A DNA stretch of 64,000 bases, taken from the NCBI RefSeq assembly GCF_008704935.1, contig NZ_CP023692.1, forward strand, positions 3,576,001 to 3,640,000. Direction: 5' to 3'. Shown here one piece after another: positions 16,185 through 25,587 of the stretch (position 1 is its first letter; every line of letters begins with the position of its first letter). Both the position numbers and the translations under genes were made by a program. Source of the DNA: Streptomyces vinaceus. GTDB taxonomy: Bacteria > Actinomycetota > Actinomycetes > Streptomycetales > Streptomycetaceae. The notes under the pieces were generated by a model. It was not told the origin of the DNA and ran no database searches. It worked only from the letters and a program-made list of their open reading frames with translations.

Positions 16185-17825
16185 TTACGAATACCTCGGG
16201 TGCGGCAGCGTCGACGGCGGCAGGCCCGCCACCCGGGTCCGCTCCGCATCGCGCGCGGCGTCGTGCAGGGACTGCGTGGACAGCGAGCGCGGCCACGACG
16301 CGTCCGGGTCGACGCGCAGCTCGGGGATCCGCTCCCGGCCGGCCAGGACGAAGCCCCAGTCCTGCGCCGGCGCGTCGGAGGTGCCGGGGGTGCGGTCGGG
16401 GCCGGCGGCGAAGCCGGAGAGCCGGCCGCCCGCGCTGTAGGGCGCGGTGCGCAGGCCGGCCGCGCGCAGGGTGGCCTCGACCGTCCAGTACGTACGGGGG
16501 CGCGTGGCCAGCGGTCCCGCATGCACGGCCAGGCGCCCGCCGGGGCTCAGGGCCCGCGCGGCGAGCCCGTAGAACTCCTGCGAGTACAGCTTCGTGCTGG
16601 GGGTGATGCCCGGGTCGGGGAGGTCGGAGACGATGACGTCGTACCGCTCCCGGGCGGCGGGCCCGCGCAGCCAGCGGAAGGCGTCCTGCGTGACGACCAC
16701 GAGGCGCGGGTCCTCGTACGCCCGGCCGTTGAGCGCGGACAGCATCGGGTCGGTGCGGGCGAGCCGGACCACGCCGGGGTCGAGCTCGACGACGGTGACG
16801 GAGGTGACGTCGCGGTAGCGCAGCACCTCGCGGGCGGCGAGCCCGTCGCCGCCTCCGAGGACCAGGACCCGGGCGTGCGGGCCGGTCATCGCGGGGTGCA
16901 CGAGGGCCTCGTGGTAGCGGTACTCGTCGTAGCCGCTGACCCGCAGCCGGCCGTCGAGGAACAGGTCGAGGGAGCGCGGGGAGCCGGTGGCAGGACCGGT
17001 CAGGACGAGTTCCTGGACCCCGGTCTGCCGGGCGACGCGGACCTCGCCGCCGTAGACGGCGCGGCGGGCGACCCGTTCGAAGTCGGCGGCGAGGACGGTC
17101 GCGCAGGCGAGGACGGCGAGCACGGTGAGGTGCGCGCCGATCAGCAGCCAGCGGGAGCGGCGGCTCAGGTCGCGGCGGAAGAGCCACAGGACCAGGCCCG
17201 CGCCGACGACCGCGTTGACGGTGCCGGTCAGCATGGCGCCGGTCAGCTGGCCCAGCAGCGGCAGCAGCAGGAACGGGAAGGCGAGCCCGCCGACGAGGGC
17301 TCCCACGTAGTCGGCGGCGAACAGGTCGGCGACCGCGCCGCCCGCGTCCTGTCTGCGGATGCGCTGGATGAGGACCATCAGCAGCGGGATCTCGGCGCCG
17401 ATGAGCACGCCGATCGCGAAGGAGAAGGCCACGAGCGCGGGCCGCGATTCGCCGAGCCAGGCGAAGCTGGCGTACAGCGCCATCGCGGAGAGCCCGCCCA
17501 GCAGCGCGAGGCCCGCCTCGATGGCGGCGAATCCGAAGGCGGGCCGTCTGCGCAACCGTTTGGCCAGCAGGGAGCCGACTCCCATCGCGAAGACCATGAC
17601 GGACAGCACGACGGACGCCTGCGTGACGGAGTCGCCGATGAGGTAGGAGCCGAGGGCGAGCAGCTCCAGCTCGTACACGAGACCGCAGGCGGCGCAGACG
17701 AACACGGTGGCCAGGACGAGGAGTCGGCCGGTCCGGGGCCGTACGGGCAGGGCGGCCGGGAGGGTCGCCACGCCCCCCGGCTCCGGAGCCGGGAGCACCC
17801 GGCGCGGGACGGAACGGTCGATCAT
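16185..17825 (-). CDS. Membrane-fused spermidine synthase-like aminopropyltransferase
   Basis: A 546-aa fusion. Residues about 30-230 contain seven or so hydrophobic helices (LLVLATVFVCAACGLVYELELLALG onward); residues about 270-500 are a Rossmann aminopropyltransferase domain with YDEYRYHEALVHPAM, the decarboxy-SAM loop VLVLGGGDGLAAREVL, VELDPGVV and the acidic VSDLPDPG. The membrane fusion is common in actinobacterial SpeE-like proteins. The substrate may be a polyamine or another amine; the missing SAM decarboxylase makes classical spermidine synthesis uncertain. A DUF2617 gene is next upstream, a pairing seen in many Streptomyces. Confidence 0.88.
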   Translation of the reverse strand: MIDRSVPRRVLPAPEPGGVATLPAALPVRPRTGRLLVLATVFVCAACGLVYELELLALGSYLIGDSVTQASVVLSVMVFAMGVGSLLAKRLRRRPAFGFAAIEAGLALLGGLSAMALYASFAWLGESRPALVAFSFAIGVLIGAEIPLLMVLIQRIRRQDAGGAVADLFAADYVGALVGGLAFPFLLLPLLGQLTGAMLTGTVNAVVGAGLVLWLFRRDLSRRSRWLLIGAHLTVLAVLACATVLAADFERVARRAVYGGEVRVARQTGVQELVLTGPATGSPRSLDLFLDGRLRVSGYDEYRYHEALVHPAMTGPHARVLVLGGGDGLAAREVLRYRDVTSVTVVELDPGVVRLARTDPMLSALNGRAYEDPRLVVVTQDAFRWLRGPAARERYDVIVSDLPDPGITPSTKLYSQEFYGLAARALSPGGRLAVHAGPLATRPRTYWTVEATLRAAGLRTAPYSAGGRLSGFAAGPDRTPGTSDAPAQDWGFVLAGRERIPELRVDPDASWPRSLSTQSLHDAARDAERTRVAGLPPSTLPHPRYS

Positions 17826-17964
17826 GCAGCGAACCGTACGTCACCACACACTCACATCCCGTCACCCACATGGGTGCAAGTGGCTCACCGTTCCAGCCGG
17901 TCGGCGTAACCGTGTGGGGACGCCCACGGCGTCCGCGCCCCGGAAGGACCGGCCCGCTCCCGCG

Positions 17965-18507
17965 CTACCGTGCGGCGGACTCCAGGGCTCCGGTGGGTGC
18001 GCCCGTCCGCACGCCGACCCTCGTACGAGTGGCCACCAACTGGCCTTCCTGCGGGTACGCGTGCCAGGTCCGCCAGCGCACCTGCCCCTCGTGGCGCTGC
18101 GCGAGCATGGCGGTGAAGGCGTACGGGCTGCCGGGAAAGGTTCCGGCCAATCCGTTCGGGTGATCCGCGACCAGCGCCAGCAGCTCCTGGGCCCGCCCCG
18201 CGAAGGAGCCCTGCGACAGGTTCTCCACCCGCGCGGCGAACTCGTACTCCCAGTCACCCATCCGCTTGGCCACCCCGAGCGGCAGCGGCGTACGGCTGCC
18301 GGGCATACAGGCGACCGTCTCCGAGCAGAGCACCCCGCCCTCCTCCAGGAGCACCTGGTGGGAGGCGCCCAGGAGGCGCAACTCCAGCTTCGCACCCGCC
18401 AGTTCGAGATTCAGTACGGCCAGGGCGGGCAGCCGGTCACGACCCAGGGCCCAGGCCAGATCGGCGGCACGCGTGTCGGTGTAGGTGGTCTGGAGGGTCG
18501 TGAGCAT
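17965..18507 (-). CDS. DUF2617 family protein
   Basis: A 180-aa soluble protein. The start MLTTLQTTYTDTRAADLAWALG and the motifs LSQGSFAGRAQELLALVADHPNGL and WRTWHAYPQEGQLVATRT match the actinobacterial DUF2617 family (recognised from memory). It lies upstream of the membrane aminopropyltransferase gene with a 139-bp gap. No active-site residues can be named. Start chosen at ATG 18507, the family start; in-frame extension upstream reads as Pro-rich non-family sequence. Confidence 0.85.
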   Translation of the reverse strand: MLTTLQTTYTDTRAADLAWALGRDRLPALAVLNLELAGAKLELRLLGASHQVLLEEGGVLCSETVACMPGSRTPLPLGVAKRMGDWEYEFAARVENLSQGSFAGRAQELLALVADHPNGLAGTFPGSPYAFTAMLAQRHEGQVRWRTWHAYPQEGQLVATRTRVGVRTGAPTGALESAAR

Positions 18508-18764
18508 GAGTCGGCTCCGCAAACGCGCGAGGGAGAGGGGCCGGGGCCCGCCAGCGGTGGTCAACGGGTGGGGGGACACCGGCACGGGTCCACAGGAAGT
18601 CCAGGGAGGTCCGAGGACTGGTCTACTCAACCGAGGGAATCATGAAAGGCACGGCACTCACAGCGTTTTTACCCAACTTGATTGGGTTTACATCCCCCCG
18701 GGGGCTACACAGTTCACGTGTTCAACCCCGTCCGTCACGCGCGCCTGACGACAGCCGCCCCGGG

Positions 18765-19022
18765 TCAGCTGGAACCGCAGCCTCCGCCGCCGCAGGAGGA
18801 CGAGGATCCGCCACAGGACGAGGAGGAACCGCAGGAGGAGCCGCCGCCCCCGCACCCGCCGGAGGAATCGCCCCCGCCTGCCCACCACGAGGACCCGGAA
18901 CCCGAACCGGAGCCGGATCCGGAGCCCGAATCGGCGCCGGTCCACGCCCGGACCACCTTCCGGACCAGCCCCACGAACAACACCACGACCAGCGCGGCGA
19001 AAATCCAACCGACGACAGACAT
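18765..19022 (-). CDS. Small membrane-anchored Gly/Ser/Cys-rich protein
   Basis: An 85-aa protein. Residues 1-27 (MSVVGWIFAALVVVLFVGLV then RKVVR) form one N-terminal membrane helix with a positive inner flank. Residues 33-85 are almost only Gly, Ser and Cys (SGSGSGSG, CGGGGSSCG, SSCGGGGCGSS), including a WWAGGGD block. It is not a known enzyme. The tail may be flexible, metal-binding or disulphide-bonded. It sits between the DUF2617 gene and a divergent aminotransferase gene. Confidence 0.65.
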   Translation of the reverse strand: MSVVGWIFAALVVVLFVGLVRKVVRAWTGADSGSGSGSGSGSGSSWWAGGGDSSGGCGGGGSSCGSSSSCGGSSSSCGGGGCGSS

Positions 19023-19128
19023 GAGCCCAACCCCCGTTCAGCGCCCGGTCCCCCGGGTGTGAGGGGGAGATGCCCGCGGGCCACCTCGGCCAAAGCACAC
19101 TTGAGCAAGTCCAGAGGTTCCCCCCAGG

Positions 19129-20319
19129 ATGGCGCCCATGAGCGCACCCGTGGGCGGCACCCGCCCCCTCCTGAACCGCCGCCTGGCCTCCTTCGGCACG
19201 ACGATCTTCGCGGAGATGTCGGCCCTGGCCGCCCGCACCGGGTCGATCAACCTCGGCCAGGGCTTCCCCGACACGGACGGCCCCGCCGAGATCGCCGAAG
19301 CCGCCTCCCGCGCCGTCCTGACGGGCCTGGGCAACCAGTACCCGCCGGGCCCCGGCATCCCGGAGCTGCGCTCGGCGATCGCCGAGCACCAGCAGCGGTT
19401 CTACGGGCTCCCGTACGACCCCGACACGGAGGTCCTGGTCACCGCCGGCGCGACGGAGGCCATCGCCGCCTCCCTGCTCGCCCTGCTCGAACCGGGCGAC
19501 GAGGTCATCGCCCTGGAGCCGTACTACGACTCGTACGCGGCCTGCATCGCGATGGCCGGCGCCACCCGCGTCCCGGTCACCCTGCGCCCCCACGCCGGCG
19601 CGTTCGCCCTCGACCTCGACGAACTGCGCGCCGCCGTCACCCCGCGCACGCGCCTGCTCCTGCTGAACACCCCGCACAACCCGACGGGCACCGTCCTGAC
19701 CCCGGCCGAGCTCACGGCGATCGCGGAACTCGCGGTCGACCGCGACCTGCTCGTCGTCACCGACGAGGTCTACGAGCACCTCGTCTTCGAGGGCGCGCAC
19801 CTGCCGCTCGCCTCCCTGCCCGGCATGCGCGAGCGCACGGTCACCATCTCCAGCAGCGGGAAGACCTTCTCCTTCACGGGCTGGAAGGTCGGCTGGGTCA
19901 CCGCCCCGCCCGAGCTCGTCTCGGCGGTCCGCTCCGCGAAGCAGTTCCTGACGTACGTCTCCTCGGGTCCCTTCCAGTACGCCATCGCCGAGGCCCTGCG
20001 GCTGCCCGACGACTACTACGAGGGCTTCCGCGCCGACCTCGCCGCCAAGCGCGGCATCCTCGCCGACGGCCTCGCGGCGGCGGGCTTCGAGGTCTTCCGC
20101 CCCCGGGGCACGTACTTCATCACCACGGACATCACCCCGCTCGGCGAGAAGGACGGGCTCGCGTTCTGCCGCGCCCTCCCCGAGCGCTGCGGGGTCGTCG
20201 CCATCCCCAACCAGGTCTTCTACGACGACCGGGCCGCGGGCGCCACCCAGGTCCGCTGGGCCTTCTGCAAGAAGACCGAGGTCCTCGAAGAGGCCGCGGC
20301 CCGGCTGCGGCGGCTCTGA
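19129..20319 (+). CDS. Class I/II PLP aminotransferase
   Basis: A 396-aa fold-type I aminotransferase. INLGQGFPDTDGP and NQYPPGPGIPELRSAIA place it with the kynurenine/methionine aminotransferase (YbdL-like) or DapC group. The PLP sites are NTPHNPTGTVL, VVTDEVYEHLVF and the lysine motif SSSGKTFSFTGWKVGW. The family assignment and the kynurenine genes some 7 kb away make a kynurenine/glutamine transaminase role possible but unproven. The start may instead be ATG 19138 (MSAPVGG), as neither has a strong ribosome-binding site. Confidence 0.9.
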   Translation: MAPMSAPVGGTRPLLNRRLASFGTTIFAEMSALAARTGSINLGQGFPDTDGPAEIAEAASRAVLTGLGNQYPPGPGIPELRSAIAEHQQRFYGLPYDPDTEVLVTAGATEAIAASLLALLEPGDEVIALEPYYDSYAACIAMAGATRVPVTLRPHAGAFALDLDELRAAVTPRTRLLLLNTPHNPTGTVLTPAELTAIAELAVDRDLLVVTDEVYEHLVFEGAHLPLASLPGMRERTVTISSSGKTFSFTGWKVGWVTAPPELVSAVRSAKQFLTYVSSGPFQYAIAEALRLPDDYYEGFRADLAAKRGILADGLAAAGFEVFRPRGTYFITTDITPLGEKDGLAFCRALPERCGVVAIPNQVFYDDRAAGATQVRWAFCKKTEVLEEAAARLRRL

Positions 20320-20452
20320 CGCCGCCGGTGGTCCGAGTTCACCGGAGGTTCCGAGGGGATTCACACCCGCCGGAACGCGCTGAGCTTTAGGGTGCCCGAG
20401 GCCCTCCTCGTCCGGACGGGCGTCCACACGCAGCGCGGGAAAGACGGGGTTC

Positions 20453-21601
20453 ATGACGGCGACGGGCAGTGCGTCGGTTTCCGTACGGCCGCAGGAACTC
20501 CGGACCGGCAGGGTGCCCGCGCCCCTCGTCGCCCTCGGGGTGTTCGCCGCCGTCCGGATCGGCGGGGCGGCGGTGCTCGCCGTGGGGGCGTGGTGGGCCG
20601 GGCGGAGCCCCGTGCGGGTGCTCGGGTACTCCTGGGACTCCGTCTGGTACCTCGGCCTCGCCGTGCACGGCTACGGCCGCACCCAGATGTGGGCCGGGAC
20701 CGGGCTGATCCAGAGCGACTACGCCTTCTTCCCCCTCTACCCGCTGCTCGTACGGATGGCCGGAGGCACGCCCTGGGCCGGTCTGCTGGTGGCGTGGACC
20801 GCCGCCGCGGTCGCCGCCGTCGGCGTCTACCGGGTCGGGGAGCTGGTGCTCGGACGGCGCGTCGGGGTGCTGCTCGTGGCGCTGTGGGCGGCGACCCCGC
20901 ACTCCGTGGTGCTGACCCTCGCGTACACCGAGCCGCTGCTGGCCGCGCTGGCGGCCTGGGCCCTGTACGCCGTGCTGCGCCGGCGCTGGCTGTGGGCCGC
21001 GGGCCTGGCGGTACTGGCCGGGCTGACCCGCCCGACCGGCATCGCCGTCGCCGCCGCCGTCAGCGCCGTGGCGCTGCACGCGCTGCTCGTCCGCAGGTCC
21101 CGCGCGCCCGAGGTGTGGGCGGCCGCGCTGCTGGCCCCGGCGGGCTGGGCCGCGTACGTCCTCGCCGTGGGGATACGCACCGGGGAGCCGGCCGGGTACT
21201 TCACCGTGCAGCGGCACTGGGGCTCCCGCTTCGACTTCGGCTCGTACACGACCGACAGCATCTGGCGGGTGCTGACCGGCGGGCACGTGCCCCTCGCCAC
21301 CGTCATGACCGTGGCGCTCCTGGCCGTCGCCGGATTCCTGGCGGTGCTCCTGCTGCTGGACCGGATGCCCCCGGCGCTGCTCGTGTACACCGCCGTCCTG
21401 CTGCTGATCACCTACGGCGGGGCCGGTTACTTCGAGTCGAAGCCGCGTTTCCTGCTGCCCGCGTTCCCGCTGCTCATGCCGGTCGCGGCCGCAATGGCGC
21501 GAGCCCGGCCGCGCTCCGCGGTCATGGTGACCGCGGGGCTGGCCGGGCTCTCGTACGGCTACGGGCTGTACCTGTTGCTGGTCGCCCGCGTACCGCTGTG
21601 A
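20453..21601 (+). CDS. PIG-V/GT39-like membrane glycosyltransferase
   Basis: A 382-aa polytopic protein with about nine helices. The extracytoplasmic loop after the first helix contains YSWDSVWYLGLAVHGY and, later, SDYAFFPLYPLLVRM, the WDxxWY...FFPLYP pattern of PIG-V-like and other GT-C mannosyltransferases; the Asp is the likely catalytic base. FESKPRFLLPAFPLL near the C-terminus is also typical. It probably transfers a sugar from a polyprenyl-phosphate donor on the outer face. Acceptor unknown; monocistronic. Confidence 0.8.
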   Translation: MTATGSASVSVRPQELRTGRVPAPLVALGVFAAVRIGGAAVLAVGAWWAGRSPVRVLGYSWDSVWYLGLAVHGYGRTQMWAGTGLIQSDYAFFPLYPLLVRMAGGTPWAGLLVAWTAAAVAAVGVYRVGELVLGRRVGVLLVALWAATPHSVVLTLAYTEPLLAALAAWALYAVLRRRWLWAAGLAVLAGLTRPTGIAVAAAVSAVALHALLVRRSRAPEVWAAALLAPAGWAAYVLAVGIRTGEPAGYFTVQRHWGSRFDFGSYTTDSIWRVLTGGHVPLATVMTVALLAVAGFLAVLLLLDRMPPALLVYTAVLLLITYGGAGYFESKPRFLLPAFPLLMPVAAAMARARPRSAVMVTAGLAGLSYGYGLYLLLVARVPL

Positions 21602-21611
21602 CCGGGGACGA

Positions 21612-22157
21612 CTACTGGTCGTCGCCTTCCTTGTCGTCACCGTCGCCGTCGGTGGAGTCGATCTCCTTCTCCAGTCCGAGCTGCTCCACGAGCCACTTGT
21701 CGAACTCGATGGAGGCACGGACCCAGCTGACCGTGGACGAGACGAAGTGCTCCAGGCTGACGCCGGTGCCGATCAGCATCTGCGCCTCGCCGATCAGGCG
21801 GACGGAGCCGTCGTCGTGCGTGTGGCTGTAGACCTTCGGCCACAGGGTGCGGCGGTTCCAGTCGTCGATCGACTCAAGGAGCGCGGGCTTCTCCTCGATC
21901 GCGTGCGGACGGTCGTAGAAGGTCCGCACCGAGAAGACCTGCTGCTCCTCCTCGCCGCGGAACATGAAGTACGTCCGGAACTCCTCCCACGGCGCCGCGA
22001 GGTCACCCTCGTCGTCGACGACGTACTTGAGCTCCATCTGCTCCAGCAGCTGCTTGACCAGATCCTGGTCGGGGACGACGGGGCCCGCCGGTCCTGTGGC
22101 CTGCGGATCGGGCTGCTGCCCTCCGAAGTTCGGAATCGAGGCCGGGTCGATGCTCAC
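21612..22157 (-). CDS. YbjN domain protein
   Basis: A 181-aa acidic protein. LVKQLLEQMELKYVVDDEGDLAAPW, then FRTYFMFRGEEEQQVFSVRTFYDRPH and LLESIDDWNRRTLWPKVY, match the YbjN/type III secretion chaperone-like fold. The C-terminus is Asp/Glu/Lys-rich. YbjN proteins are thought to act as chaperone-like stress modulators; it sits close to clpB, which fits. Start chosen at GTG 22157 because GAAGGGA lies 7 bases upstream; it ends 11 bases from the convergent membrane gene. Confidence 0.85.
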   Translation of the reverse strand: MSIDPASIPNFGGQQPDPQATGPAGPVVPDQDLVKQLLEQMELKYVVDDEGDLAAPWEEFRTYFMFRGEEEQQVFSVRTFYDRPHAIEEKPALLESIDDWNRRTLWPKVYSHTHDDGSVRLIGEAQMLIGTGVSLEHFVSSTVSWVRASIEFDKWLVEQLGLEKEIDSTDGDGDDKEGDDQ

Positions 22158-22284
22158 CGTGATTTCCCTTCGTGCGGATGATGTCATCCTCCCCCATGGC
22201 TCCCACCCCCTGTCCACCCCCGCACGTACGATCCGCGCAGGGCGGACAGCTGTAAGCCGCCGATAAGGGGAACCGGGGGCACGT

Positions 22285-22827
22285 ATGACGGGACGCAGCG
22301 GAACCAGCGGCACGGCGCGGCCCGCGATGGCGCGGCCCGCGGTCGCGGTGCCGGCCGCGCTGCTGGCCCTTTCCGCCACCATCGCCGGCGCGGCGTGGCT
22401 GTGGCCGGCCCCGGAGGGCCGGGCCGACGCCCCTCACGGCTCCGGGGGGCCCGGGAGCCGCACGCGGGCCGACTGCGCGCAGGCCCTGTGGTACGCCCGG
22501 GGGAGTCTTCCGGAGGGGGCCCGGAAGGAGCGGTGCGAGCGGACCGACGCGCCGGGCACCACCCTGAGCGGATCGTTCCGGATCCGCCGCGAGGGGCTGG
22601 ACGCGTGGCTGGCCGCCGCCTTCCCGCAGGCGCGGGAGCACGGGCGGACCCAGCGGCCGGCGCTCTGCCCGAAGCCGGGGCCGGGGTACGACCCGGAGGC
22701 CGGGGACCGGTGCCTGAGCGTCGAGCACCCCGACGCCCTGCCGGGGCGGGCGAAGCGGGTGGAGATCAGCGCCGAGCAGCAGGTGGGGTACGACGTCCTG
22801 ATCCGGTTCGTCGCCCGCGAGGGGTGA
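22285..22827 (+). CDS. Predicted secreted/anchored hypothetical protein
   Basis: A 180-aa protein of unknown function. An N-terminal basic/hydrophobic stretch (residues about 15-42, VPAALLALSATIAGAAWLW) acts as signal or anchor. The remainder is soluble with four Cys (DCAQAL, ERCERT, ALCPKP, DRCLSV), which could make two disulphides outside the cell. It is convergent with clpB. Start ATG at 22285 with GGGG-rich upstream sequence. Confidence 0.7.
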   Translation: MTGRSGTSGTARPAMARPAVAVPAALLALSATIAGAAWLWPAPEGRADAPHGSGGPGSRTRADCAQALWYARGSLPEGARKERCERTDAPGTTLSGSFRIRREGLDAWLAAAFPQAREHGRTQRPALCPKPGPGYDPEAGDRCLSVEHPDALPGRAKRVEISAEQQVGYDVLIRFVAREG

Positions 22828-22831
22828 GAGC

Positions 22832-22866
22832 CCGGTCCGCGGCCGGCCCGGCCGGCCGCGGACCGG
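22832..22866. terminator. Bidirectional hairpin between the secreted protein gene and clpB
   Basis: Perfect 16-bp arms (22832-22847 and 22851-22866; CCGGTCCGCGGCCGGC on the left) with a 3-base loop, placed 5 bases after the plus-strand stop and 8 bases before the clpB stop. Confidence 0.85.
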
Positions 22867-22873
22867 ACCCCGC

Positions 22874-25459
22874 CTACAGGGCCTTGCCCACGATCAGGTC
22901 CTCGCCGGCCACGTCCACCCGGACGGTGTCGCCGTCGCGGACCTCGCCCGCGAGGATCTCCTTGGCCAGGCGGTCGCCGATCGCCGTCTGGATGAGGCGG
23001 CGCAGCGGGCGGGCGCCGTACGCCGGGTCGTTGCCCTTGTCGGCCAGCCAGGCCAGGGCCTCGGGGGTGACGTCCAGGGTCAGGCGGCGCTCCGCGAGGC
23101 GCCTGGCGAGCCCGGCGATCTGGAGCTCGGCGATCCGCGCCAGCTCCGGCGCGCTCAGCGCGGAGAAGACCACCAGGTCGTCCAGGCGGTTGAGGAACTC
23201 CGGCTTGAAGCTGGCCCGGACCACATCCAGGACCCTGGCCTTCTTGTCCTCCGTGGAGGTGGCCGGATCCATCAGGAACTGGCTGCCCAGGTTCGAGGTC
23301 AGGATCAGGATCGTGTTGCGGAAGTCCACGGTGCGGCCCTGGCCGTCCGTGAGGCGTCCGTCGTCCAGGACCTGGAGCAGGATGTCGAAGACCTCGGGAT
23401 GGGCCTTCTCGACCTCGTCCAGGAGCACCACGGAGTACGGGCGGCGCCGGACGGCCTCGGTCAGCTGGCCGCCCTCCTCGTAGCCGACGTAGCCGGGAGG
23501 GGCGCCGACCAGGCGGGCCACGGAGTGCTTCTCGGAGTACTCCGACATGTCGATGCGGACCATCGCCCGCTCGTCGTCGAAGAGGAAGTCGGCGAGGGCC
23601 TTGGCGAGCTCCGTCTTGCCCACGCCCGTCGGGCCCAGGAAGAGGAAGGAGCCGGTCGGGCGGTCCGGGTCGGCGATACCGGCCCGGGTGCGGCGTACGG
23701 CGTCCGACACGGCCCGTACGGCCTCGCCCTGGCCGATCAGGCGGCGGCCCAGCTCGTCCTCCATGCGGAGCAGCTTCTGGGTCTCGCCTTCCAGGAGCCG
23801 GCCGGCCGGGATGCCGGTCCAGGCGCCCACCACGTCCGCGATGTCGTCGGGGCCGACCTCGTCCTTGACCATGGTGTCCTTGGAGGCTTCTTCCTCCTCC
23901 TCGGTGGCCTCCGCCAGCTCGCGCTCCAGGGTCGGGATCTCCCCGTAGAGCAGCTTGGAGGCGGTGTCGAAGTCCCCGTCGCGCTGGGCGCGCTCGGCCT
24001 GCCCGCGCAGGTCGTCCAGGCGCTCCTTGAGCTCGCCGACGCGGTTGAGGGACTGCTTCTCCTTCTCCCAGCGGGCGGTCAGGCCCCGCAGGTCCTCCTC
24101 CTTGTCGGCGAGGTCCTTGCGGATCTTCTCCAGCCGCTCGATCGAGGCCGGGTCGGACTCGTTCTTCAGCGCCAGCTCCTCCATGCGCAGGCGGTCGACC
24201 GAGCGCTGCAGCTCGTCGATCTCCAGCGGCGAGGAGTCGATCTCCATGCGCAGGCGGGACGCGGCCTCGTCGACCAGGTCGATGGCCTTGTCGGGCAGGA
24301 AGCGGGAGGTGATGTAGCGGTCGGAGAGGGTGGCGGCGGCCACCAGCGCGCTGTCGTTGATGACGACCTTGTGGTGGGCCTCGTAGCGGCCCTTGAGGCC
24401 GCGCAGGATCGCGATGGTGTCCTCGACGGACGGCTCGGCGACCAGCACCTGCTGGAAGCGCCGCTCCAGCGCCGGGTCCTTCTCGATGCGCTCGCGGTAC
24501 TCGTCCAGGGTGGTCGCGCCGACCATGCGCAGCTCGCCGCGGGCCAGCATGGGCTTGAGCATGTTGCCCGCGTCCATCGAGGAGTCCCCGCCGGCGCCCG
24601 CGCCGACGACCGTGTGCAGCTCGTCGATGAAGGTGATGATCTGGCCCTCGCTGGACTTGATCTCCGCCAGGACCGTCTTCAGCCGCTCCTCGAACTCGCC
24701 GCGGTACTTGGCGCCCGCGACCATCGCGCCCAGGTCCAGGGAGACCAGCCGCTTGTTCTTCAGGGACTCGGGGACGTCGCCCTTGACGATGCGCTGCGCG
24801 AGCCCCTCGACGACGGCCGTCTTGCCGACGCCGGGCTCGCCGATGAGCACCGGGTTGTTCTTCGTACGGCGCGACAGGACCTGGACGACGCGCCGGATCT
24901 CCTGGTCGCGGCCGATGACCGGGTCGAGCTTGCCCTCGCGGGCCGCCGCCGTGAAGTCCGTACCGAACTTTTCGAGGGCCTTGTACTGACCCTCGGGGTC
25001 GGGGGTGGTCACCCGCCGTCCTCCTCGTGCGTTCTCGAAGGCGTCCAGCAGCTTCTTCGCCGTCGCGCCGTGGGTGGAAAGGACCTCACCGGCCGCGCCG
25101 CCCTTGGCGGCGATCGCGATGAGGAGGTGTTCGGTGGAGAGGTACTCGTCGCCGAGCTTGCCGGCCTCCTGGTCGGCCTCGGCGAGGACGGCGAGCAGCT
25201 CGCGGGTGGGCTGCGGGGGCGCGACCGTGGAGCCCGTGACGCTGGGCAGGGCGGCCAGCAGCCGCTCGGCGCCGTTCCTGACCGCCGCCTGGTCGGCCTC
25301 GGTGGCCGCGAGGAGGTCGGTGATGTTCTCGTTGTCCTCGCCGGCCAGCAGGGCCAGCAGCAGGTGCGCCGGGGTCAGATCCGCGTGGCCGTCCTTCACG
25401 GCGCGGCTGGTCGCCGCGTTGAGGGCGTCCCGGCTCTTGTTGGTCAGCTCGGCATCCAC
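22874..25459 (-). CDS. clpB: ATP-dependent chaperone ClpB
   Basis: An 861-aa AAA+ disaggregase that works with DnaK to rescue aggregated proteins. Domains: N-terminal Clp repeat (1-145), first AAA+ module with Walker A GEPGVGKT and VSLDLGAMVAGAKYRGEFEERL, the coiled-coil M domain (about 400-530), and second AAA+ module with GPTGVGKTE, LLDEVEKAHPEVFD and GAPPGYVGYEEGG. Full length, complete motifs, no ClpP-binding loop expected. The HAIR element 75 bases upstream places it in the HspR regulon. Confidence 0.98.
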   Translation of the reverse strand: MDAELTNKSRDALNAATSRAVKDGHADLTPAHLLLALLAGEDNENITDLLAATEADQAAVRNGAERLLAALPSVTGSTVAPPQPTRELLAVLAEADQEAGKLGDEYLSTEHLLIAIAAKGGAAGEVLSTHGATAKKLLDAFENARGGRRVTTPDPEGQYKALEKFGTDFTAAAREGKLDPVIGRDQEIRRVVQVLSRRTKNNPVLIGEPGVGKTAVVEGLAQRIVKGDVPESLKNKRLVSLDLGAMVAGAKYRGEFEERLKTVLAEIKSSEGQIITFIDELHTVVGAGAGGDSSMDAGNMLKPMLARGELRMVGATTLDEYRERIEKDPALERRFQQVLVAEPSVEDTIAILRGLKGRYEAHHKVVINDSALVAAATLSDRYITSRFLPDKAIDLVDEAASRLRMEIDSSPLEIDELQRSVDRLRMEELALKNESDPASIERLEKIRKDLADKEEDLRGLTARWEKEKQSLNRVGELKERLDDLRGQAERAQRDGDFDTASKLLYGEIPTLERELAEATEEEEEASKDTMVKDEVGPDDIADVVGAWTGIPAGRLLEGETQKLLRMEDELGRRLIGQGEAVRAVSDAVRRTRAGIADPDRPTGSFLFLGPTGVGKTELAKALADFLFDDERAMVRIDMSEYSEKHSVARLVGAPPGYVGYEEGGQLTEAVRRRPYSVVLLDEVEKAHPEVFDILLQVLDDGRLTDGQGRTVDFRNTILILTSNLGSQFLMDPATSTEDKKARVLDVVRASFKPEFLNRLDDLVVFSALSAPELARIAELQIAGLARRLAERRLTLDVTPEALAWLADKGNDPAYGARPLRRLIQTAIGDRLAKEILAGEVRDGDTVRVDVAGEDLIVGKAL

Positions 25460-25533
25460 GTGCGACTTCTCCTCTCAGACAGGTCGGACACAGGGCGGGA
25501 ATCCCGCCCTTTGAGTATGGCAGCGTCCGCAAA

Positions 25534-25554
25534 GTTGAGTCTATTCCACTCAAG
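25534..25554 (-). promoter_or_regulatory. HAIR element (HspR operator) upstream of clpB
   Basis: GTTGAGT-N7-ACTCAAG matches the HspR-associated inverted repeat CTTGAGT-N7-ACTCAAG with one change. It lies between clpB (start 25459) and the divergent oxidoreductase gene. A further half-site TTTGAGT is at 25510. Repression by HspR is inferred from the consensus. Confidence 0.88.
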
Positions 25555-25587
25555 GGCGGATTCGGTGCCCTCCCGTACCCTCGGGCC

